Positions 57,224-64,000 of a DNA stretch of 64,000 nucleotides are shown here, piece after piece. The notes under the pieces are model-generated. The model saw nothing but the letters and a program-made list of their open reading frames with translations, was not told the DNA's origin and did no database searches. Source of the stretch: Psococerastis gibbosa (Eukaryota; Arthropoda; Insecta; Psocodea; Psocidae); the NCBI GenBank assembly GCA_963971405.1, contig OZ020488.1:42080888-42144887 (forward strand). Reading direction: 5' to 3'. The first letter of the stretch is position 1, and each line of letters starts with the position of its first letter. The position numbers and the translations under genes were made by a program.

Positions 57224-57959
57224 TTAGGACACGATCCAGGGTATGCTCAGCATTCGTCGGTATACCTAAATTTCAAATATTTTACTTGATTAGACCAATT
57301 GAATTGGCCTTTGCCAAGACTCCATCTTGGTGTGGTGCCATAGAAATCTGGGACAGGGTTAGCAACTCTCACTAGTTACATAATCACGCCGAATTCACGC
57401 GGTTCCATTCGGACCAGCCAGCAGTTTAGGCTACTTCTTTGACTACTATCGATTGTAGAGCTATCATTTGGACATTGAATTGTGGAAAGAAGTGTTACTC
57501 TGTATTTTGATTAGATCTAGCCGTAACCTCTGTAGTGTGATTGGGCACGCTATATTATATGGTAGGCTATATCCTAGGGCTCTATATTAGACAGGTATTG
57601 TCATCCGCCATTTTGTATCCATTATAAGTCTGGAGCATAAGCCAAGCATTGGGTGTTTACCTACAGTATTTATTTTTAGAAATTTATCGTTGATTATTTA
57701 TTATTATTTAAAAAACGTTCTACCAATTAGGGAAGTGTTTAATAAAATAAATACTAAAACGTGTTTTCGTTTTTTTCAATCTTTTACTTTTCTTACAATA
57801 CTTACCATATAGGACACAAAACGGCGGATGACAATACCCGGGTGTATAGTGCCTTAGTATATACAGTACTAAAGTCAGGACCGTAACCTGGATTTTTCCG
57901 GGGGGACTGCGATCATATAGTATAGTTGTTGTTTGTTTTCCAACGCCTACTTTCAGCAT
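57224..57959. other. Non-coding, nothing recognised
   Basis: No gene seen. Confidence 0.4.
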
Positions 57960-58112
57960 TTCCGCTTTAAGCAACCCTGTCAGCCTGGCGGGGGAGAGTA
58001 AGTCTGTTTCTTAACTTGAGGCACCCTAAGGGCAGACTCCTCACCTCAGGGAGAAGGGGAGTGTGACAGGGTGGACCTCCTGATTATAGTTGATTCCAAA
58101 CCAATTGGGGGA
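57960..58112. repeat. Dispersed repeat E copy 3, 5' part only
   Basis: Contains CCTGTCAGCCTGGCGGG, TTGAGGCACCCTAAG and GTGGACCTCCTGATTATAGT, then departs from the other copies. Confidence 0.65.
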
Positions 58113-58568
58113 CATAGGATAGTGAAATATGTCGCACTTCTGGAAAGTTAAATTCTATCTAATATAAAGCCAAAAACTTTCGAGCCCTTCCCTGGTTACG
58201 GGCCCCCAGAATACAGCCGTTAAATTGATTTAGGAAGCGCACAGGGCCCCCTATTGGTTTTTGGAATAACAATTTGCAAACATATTATTTTATTAATTGA
58301 ACATAAAAAACCAACGACACAAAGACAAGGTAGCCTACAAAGGAATCATAATAGTAGGTATGTAGTCAACTTGCAAACAGAACAAGTCGTGAATGCCGAC
58401 TAAAGCTCAAAAAGCTTTTCGGCGAGTTTCATTACTATAGGCGTGTTTTGTCACACAGATTTCGAGCAGTTAAAAATTGGAGCAATCAGAGAACAGGTTC
58501 TGTAAAGCCACTATCGAATGAGTTGTCGCACATGGGACCCAGCACACAGCTACCCCAGTCAGTTGTGA

Positions 58569-59112
58569 TCCACGCGTGGAACCGTTTGTATTTCTCGCAG
58601 TTTTCGTGGCCGTGGGTACCATTCTTATAGGAATGCTTCTGCGGACATCTAAAGGTTGCTGGTTCGAGTCCTCACTTCCTACATTTTCTGGCCATGCAAA
58701 GGTCCTTCCTAGTTGTATGTAAGAGAGACTGCGGTTACCTATTCTCTACAAAGAAAAAAAAAACCGTATCGAATCGCCCGTGTGTAATTGAATTCGGTGC
58801 GGCAATAATAATAATTAAAAAGTCTTTATTAAAATAAATTCATCCACGCGTGGAACCGTTTGTATTTCTCGCAGTTTTCGTGGCCGTGGGTACCATTCTT
58901 ATAGGAATGCTTCTGCGGACATCTAAAGGTTGCTGGTTCGAGTCCTCACTTCCTACATTTTCTGGCCATGCAAAGGTCCTTCCTAGTTGTATGTAAGAGA
59001 GACTGCGGTTACCTATTCTCTACAAAGAAAAAAAAACCGTATCGAATCGCCCGTGTGTAATTGAATTCGGTGCGGCAATAATAATAATTAAAAAGTCTTT
59101 ATTAAAATAAAT
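58569..59112. repeat. Near-identical tandem duplication, 274-bp period, with SINE-C
   Basis: Copies start at 58569 and 58843 with TCCACGCGTGGAACCG. Apart from one base in an A run (10 against 9) I see no differences. Each copy contains a SINE-C tRNA-like head (GCTGGTTCGAGTCC) and CATTTTCTGGCCATGC and ends CTTTATTAAAATAAAT. Recent duplication or assembly artefact. Confidence 0.9.
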
Positions 59113-59127
59113 AGAAAGAAAAAAAAG

Positions 59128-59193
59128 AAAATCGTCTTTATTTTCCATGTGGGCGAATTTTGGGCCTTTCAGCCCACTCTTACAATTAACCCA
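59128..59193 (-). repeat. Dispersed repeat H copy 2 (3' end)
   Basis: CGTCTTTATTTTCCATGTGG and TCTTACAATTAACCCA match the copy at 44648. Confidence 0.5.
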
Positions 59194-59584
59194 CAATATT
59201 TTTACAGAGATATAACAATATTATTATAAAATTAAATAAATAAATACGTAACGGTAAAAATAATTAGGTAAGTACGGAAGCCACATTCCCTCAACTTCGC
59301 TCCTCAATCATACCGTTGCATGAGAAAACTGTGAGAAGCCACCCCTTTTTAAATAAAATAAAAATAAATACAGCGAGGTTATATTATTACATATTATATA
59401 TGGCCCTCTCTTACACCTAACTGTACATACCAACGATAGTATGTACAGTACATTATGGTGTTCTCCAGTACAGTGCTTTGCGGTTAGTGGTGTTATTGTA
59501 AACTTGCCCAGTGCGCAGCCTGTTTGTCCCCGAGAGGAAATAATTTTAGCTGAATCTAACATCAGATACTTTACTTTTAAGGAA

Positions 59585-61246
59585 ATGGACCATGAATCTC
59601 AGAAAAGCATGTGTGAAGAAGACGAATCGGATGATGATATGATTATACCAGAAACTCCTCTTACCACAAGAAGAGCGATGGGGTCTAGAGGAGGTGTCAT
59701 TCCCGAGACAGACGAATCAGAGGAAGAAGAAATGGGTAAGCCATCCGCATTAATTAGGCTCTTAGAATAAGAAGAAATACACTAAATGGGTATAAATAAC
59801 AGAATTAAGGAATCCAAAAGTACGGACGAGGAATAGTGAGAGAGATAAATCACTCTCACCACCAATTCTGATAAAAACTAATGCTAAAGCAAACAGATCT
59901 GGACACTGGCGTGGTTGTACTACTGTACGTCTTATATTCCTGTAGTTCATTTTCTATTTATTAATTAACATGAATTCCTTTCAGATTTCATGCAATCGGT
60001 GTACTGGAATGATACAACCGACGCAATATGCGAATTAAGTGATTCGGGAGCAACTGCTACCAGATGTGTAGCAGACGCAGATACGCAATTCTCGTCTGGC
60101 AATGATCCAATATTGAGCCTAACCGCACTAGAGGCAAATACCATTCAAGCTGGAACCAACGTCCGCAGTCAATCCGGATACTCCAATGATACAAATGGCA
60201 AATTAACCACAATGGAAGCAAGTTTAACCCCAGATAAAACCGATGTCCTCACACAATCTAGGTCTTGGACATATGTGAAATGGATTTCTAACACTTCCCC
60301 AGTTGTAACCGACACCCCCCGGCAAACCGGGCACTACAACGAAACAACTTCCACCTTAACCGCTTCGGATGCAAATTTAACCCCAGATAAACCCGATGCC
60401 CTAACACAATCCAGGTCTTGGGCAGATGTGAAATGGATTTCAAACACTCCCCCAGTTGTAGCCGACACCCCCAGTCAATCTGAGCACTACAACGAAACAA
60501 CTTCCAACTTAACCGCTTTGGCTGCAAATTTAACCCCAGATAAACCCGATGCCCTAACACAATCCAGGTCTTGGACAGATGTGAAATGGATTTCCAACAC
60601 TCCACCAGTTGTAACCGACACACCAAGGCAAACCGGGTACTTCATTGATACAAATTGCGACTTAACCGCTTTGGAAGCAAATTCAACCCCAGATAAAAGC
60701 TATGACCTCACACAATCCAAGTCTTGGACAGATTTGAAATGGATTTCCAACACTCCACCAGTTGTAACCGACACACCAAGGCAAACCGGGTACTTCAATG
60801 ATACAGAATGCGACTTAACCGCTTCGGCAGCAAATTTAACCCCAGATATAAGCGATAACCTCACACAATCCAGGTCTTGGACAGATGTGAAATGGATTTC
60901 AAGCACTCCTCCAGTTGAAACTGTTACCCCCAGTCAATCTAAGTACTACAATGAAACAACATCCGACTTAACCGCTTCGGACAAAAATTTAACCTCAGAT
61001 ATAACCGACTCATCCAAGCTAGCGGAGACCTGCAGTGACACAACATATATTTCAAGCGCTTCGGGCGCAAAAACTACCCAAGTGGTAATTAACGACCTAA
61101 AAAAATACGGGTACTGGAATGGTACCATAACCATTTCTGCTGCAACAGTAACCGACTCCCCCGACAAATTGAGGAATGAGTTAATGTTCATGTCAAGCGC
61201 TCCTAACAAAAGTACTGTACCAGTCGTTAGCCAAAGCCGATATTGA
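59585..61246 (+). CDS. Unrecognised two-exon gene encoding 51-residue tandem repeats
   Basis: Proposed exons 59585-59735 and 59985-61246. The donor is G|gtaagc, the acceptor tttcag, and the phase fits (one base carried). The ATG at 59585 has G at -3 and +4; the frame is open back to an ATG at 59441, so a longer start is possible. Exon 1 is very acidic and has two IPET motifs (DDDMIIPETP, GGVIPETDESEEEE), resembling hydrophobic-acidic SUMO-binding motifs, a weak inference. Exon 2 has a unique lead, then five units of exactly 51 residues (60173-60937), each with NxT sites, LTPDKPDALTQSRSW and KWISNTPPVVTDTP, then a partial sixth unit and a unique end. No signal peptide or membrane span is visible. 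I do not recognise the family. Constant repeat length with no stops argues for a translated gene. Confidence 0.55.
60173..60937 (+). repeat. Five 153-bp coding tandem repeats
   Basis: Units start at 60173, 60326, 60479, 60632 and 60785, with no length change. They encode a 51-residue unit with Trp, Lys-Trp and Pro-Pro-Val-Val landmarks. A degraded sixth unit runs to about 61014. Confidence 0.93.
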
Positions 61247-61425
61247 GACGGCGATAGTAATTGTTGCAGTGATATAAAACACAAAACCATCATCGAAATA
61301 TTGGAAATAAAAAGGAATAATGCGTTGATAAGGGAACGTATTTTACTTTTAAAAGAACAAAAATTACAGCTAGAGATTGGTAAGTTAAAAAGTAGGACCA
61401 ATCCTCTATGCCTGTAACCGCAATG
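61244..61425 (+). other. Open coiled-coil-like frame after the repeat gene's stop
   Basis: After the TGA at 61244-61246 the same frame stays open to TAA near 61416 and encodes an amphipathic, charged segment (IIEILEIKRNNALIRERI, then LLLKEQKLQLEI). Coils of this kind often end insect Myb/SANT-like DNA-binding proteins. A donor-like GTAAGT also lies at 61380. It may be the former C-terminus cut off by a stop, or part of a 3' UTR. Confidence 0.35.
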
Positions 61426-61429
61426 AACA

Positions 61430-62765
61430 GATGTGAAATGGATTTCCAACACTCCCCCAGTTGTAACCGACACCCCTCGGCAAACCGGTAACAGCAATGA
61501 TACAAATTTCGACTTTGCCTTTGTCCTCAGACTATCCAGGTTTTGGCCCGATGTGAAATGGATGTCACACACTGCCCTAGGCAAACCGGTAACTGCAATG
61601 ACACAAATTGCGATTTGACCGCTATGGATGCAAGCATAACCCCGGATATAACCGATGTCCTCAGACAATCCAGGTCTTGGAAAGATGTGAAATGGATTTC
61701 CAACACTGCCCCAGGCGATTTGACCGCTATGGATGCAAGCATAACCCGAGACATAACCGATGTCCTGAGACAATCCAGGTCTTGGAAAGATGTGAAATGG
61801 ATTTGAAACACCCCCAGGCAAACCGGAAACTGGAATGATGCAAATTGTGATTTGACCGCTATGGATGCAAACATAATCTTAGAAAAACCTATGCCCTCAG
61901 ATAATCCAGGTTTTGGAAAGATGTGAAATGGATTTCTAACACTCCCCCAGGCAAACCGGTAACTGCAATGATACAAATTAGGATTTGACCGCTGTGGATG
62001 CAAGCATATAACCCCAGAATAACCGATGCCCTCAGAAAATCCAGGTCTTGGAAAGATGTGAAATGGATTTGAAACACCCCCAGGCAAACCGGAAACTGGA
62101 ATGATGCAAATTGTGATTTGACCGCTATGGATGCAAGCATAACCGCAGATATAATCAATGTCCGCAGACAATCCAGGACAGAAGTGAAAAGAATTTTAAA
62201 CACCCCTCCGATCAATGTGATCTCAATGATACAAATTCCAACTTCCAAAGTTCAAGCACTCTCCCAGGCAAGCGGGGCCCCCTAACAGTTGTTTATGTAA
62301 GACTATGTACTGTACTGGGGAAATTGTTTTGCGTATCTTTTGGACGTGGGTTAGACAGAAAAGGACTTCATGATTCTCGCCTCGTAAATATAAGACGTTT
62401 TTATTATTATTATTATTATTATTCCAATATACCTTTCAAGTATTTCGGGGACTGAAACTACTAAATGTACTAATCGCTGCTCTAAAAAAAATATGGGGAA
62501 TGGTACCATATACATTTCCAACCTAACACCAACCGACTCCCGCAGCCAATTATTTTAGTTCAGGTTAAGCGCTCCGGACTGCGCCAGCCGTTAGCCGAAG
62601 CGAAAATAGATACGACAGAATTAATTCATGCTGTGATAAAAAACACAGAATAGCAATCGAAACTTTGGAGAAAAGATAATGCGTTGATAAGGGAACTTAT
62701 TTTACTTTTGAAAGAATAAAAATTACAGCTACAGATTGTTAAGTTAAAAGATCGAAACAAATGTT
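61430..62765 (+). pseudogene. Decayed tandem duplicate of the 51-residue repeat gene
   Basis: GATGTGAAATGGATTTC recurs about six times at 103-138 base spacing, so the frame is not kept, and stops are frequent. Downstream, ATGGTACCATA...ACCGACTCCCGC near 62500 matches the unique end of the gene near 61120, and GCGTTGATAAGGGAAC near 62680 matches the coil segment at 61322. Order is kept, so this is a duplicate of the repeat region plus C-terminus, now inactive. Confidence 0.75.
62398..62423. repeat. (TTA)n microsatellite
   Basis: About eight TTA units inside the decayed duplicate. Confidence 0.85.
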
Positions 62766-62865
62766 AAACCAACGGACCATTAAGGGCTAGGCTACCAGCT
62801 ATTGCAAATTAGTTATTAGCTTTCTTTAGGGATACTCAATATTAAGGAACCTGTGGGCGCCTACC

Positions 62866-63000
62866 ATGAAGATAATTTTTAATCTTAACCTGGAATTATA
62901 CATGTAAACAATATCATTTTACAATGGGAAGTGCTATTTGTTTGTTTACATTTTTCACCCCCAGAAATAGGTTCATACTAAACGGCATAGTAGTTCCACT
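62866..63000. mobile_element. MITE family 43359, copy
   Basis: Shares TTTTTAATCTTAACCTGGAA, ATGGGAAGTGCTATT and TGTTTACATTTTTCACCCC with the copies at 11205 and 43359. Confidence 0.65.
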
Positions 63001-64000
63001 GGGATGCATGAAAAGTCAGGGAAAATACATAAAAAAATTATGTAGTACAACCCAACCACGAACGATAGGATGTAATTTAGAACACTTTTAGGAAACTTGC
63101 CTAAGTGGAACACCAAGTTTATTCAATTTCCCAAGTTCCAAGTGTCTTCCTATCGTGGTTGGGAAGTATACGGTAGATGAATTACTGCCAATCCAGGTCA
63201 ACGAAAATAGATAAATAGATTGCGCCAGTCATACATAAAAAGGAAAATGAAAAACAAATGAACAATTCAACTGCATTGCTGACAACTACGGGAATCAATA
63301 TCTAAGATGGGTGGCAATTTTTTATAGCTTGATTGAGGCAGCATTAACACAAGAATGGTTGCCAAAGGTTATGGCTGTTCAGCTAATAAAAAAATTAAGA
63401 TAAGTAAGACATCAGGCGAAAAATTTGCCATTTACGCCTAAGTCTGATTTCATAGGCCAGTTCCCTACCAACTGGACTATTCCGGATCTAACCTTGGTTA
63501 TCTGAATTTGGAAACTGGTAGCTTACCATACCTCAGTCATACGCATTTCAAAAGCACCCACAACTAGATAAAAGGTATCCGCTGGTTCTGTGGCCTGGAC
63601 TGGTAAAAATTCTACGATTTGATTCAGTTCATAACTGTTTAGCTGCAAATACACGATCCAACCTGGTTGTACAACTTGGCCAACTGATTGTATTGTTTTC
63701 GTTACATCTTTTGCTATGTTATTATACGGTAATTATTCATATAACAATGGATGGATTTTTTAAAAATAATTTCTACTTTAAAAAGTAGAAAGTTCCATAA
63801 AAAAGAAAAAAAAACGCTCCAGTAATTGATTCTTTGCGTTACATTTAAAAAAATGTAAACAAAACAAACAATTAGTGTTGCACCATTGCAACATAGGGCT
63901 CGAGGTAAATCCTGAACGTCAGCACACCAAGTCTGCCTCTAGGTTTTCAATTGAGAAAGAAAACTTCCCAACTGGGTTGTACAATTTGGGCACACCACAC
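63001..64000. other. Non-coding, nothing recognised
   Basis: No gene seen. A short inverted match exists between CCAACCACGA...ATAGGA near 63051 and TCCTATCGTGGTTGG near 63148, with CTTAGGAAAC/CTAAG-type pairs between, perhaps another small foldback. Confidence 0.4.

Noticed and set aside
60173-60937. CRISPR-like array
   Set aside because: Long coding repeats without unique spacers in animal DNA.
60946-61821. 291-codon minus-strand open frame opposite the repeat gene
   Set aside because: It runs across the stop of the plus-strand gene into the decayed duplicate. Repeats that are open on one strand often give a long shadow frame on the other. No domain or splice context.
61527-62171. 214-codon minus-strand open frame over the decayed repeats
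   Set aside because: Shadow of the repeat array; the sequence only mirrors the plus-strand unit.

Overview
This window is AT-rich, intron-rich nuclear DNA from an animal, most likely an arthropod. The evidence is one spliced SLC36 amino-acid transporter gene of the insect 'pathetic' type with small exons and kilobase introns, a BEL/Pao LTR retrotransposon, RNase H-bearing LINEs of the I/R1/LOA type, tRNA-like SINEs and many non-autonomous DNA transposons. I cannot name the species from sequence alone.

Layout. Positions 1-4773 hold only repeats, including a TA-flanked foldback, a SINE pair member and two related foldback MITEs. Positions 4774-31783 (+ strand) carry eight exons of a proton-coupled amino-acid transporter. 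They splice in frame to 485 residues with a stop, but the start codon lies in an exon I could not find, either upstream in the window or outside it. The introns, up to about 10.8 kb, are packed with SINEs, truncated LINE 3' ends and hAT-like MITEs. Positions 31784-40324 hold SINEs, foldbacks and hAT-like elements. Positions 40325-42751 (- strand) are a 5'-truncated, poly(A)-tailed LINE with an open RT-RNase H-zinc-knuckle frame. Positions 47465-53263 (- strand) are a complete BEL/Pao element: two 232-bp LTRs differing at one base, a 5-bp GGTAT target duplication, and one uninterrupted 1735-codon Gag-Pol frame. Positions 59585-61246 (+) hold an unrecognised two-exon gene whose second exon encodes five exact-length 51-residue repeats. 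It is followed by a decayed tandem duplicate of itself (about 61430-62765).

The transporter is the only gene of known cellular role. It should move small amino acids with protons across lysosomal and/or plasma membranes and feed growth signalling. The BEL/Pao polyprotein encodes all retrotransposition functions for its own element. The LINE keeps RT and RNase H but has lost its endonuclease and first ORF. The MITEs and SINEs carry no proteins and depend on enzymes from elsewhere in the genome.

The points I consider most worth following are the 51-residue repeat gene with its decayed duplicate, the young BEL/Pao copy, a roughly 165-bp SINE-like family with at least nine copies in 64 kb and two arm variants, and a set of G-tract MITEs with perfect 8-bp target duplications.
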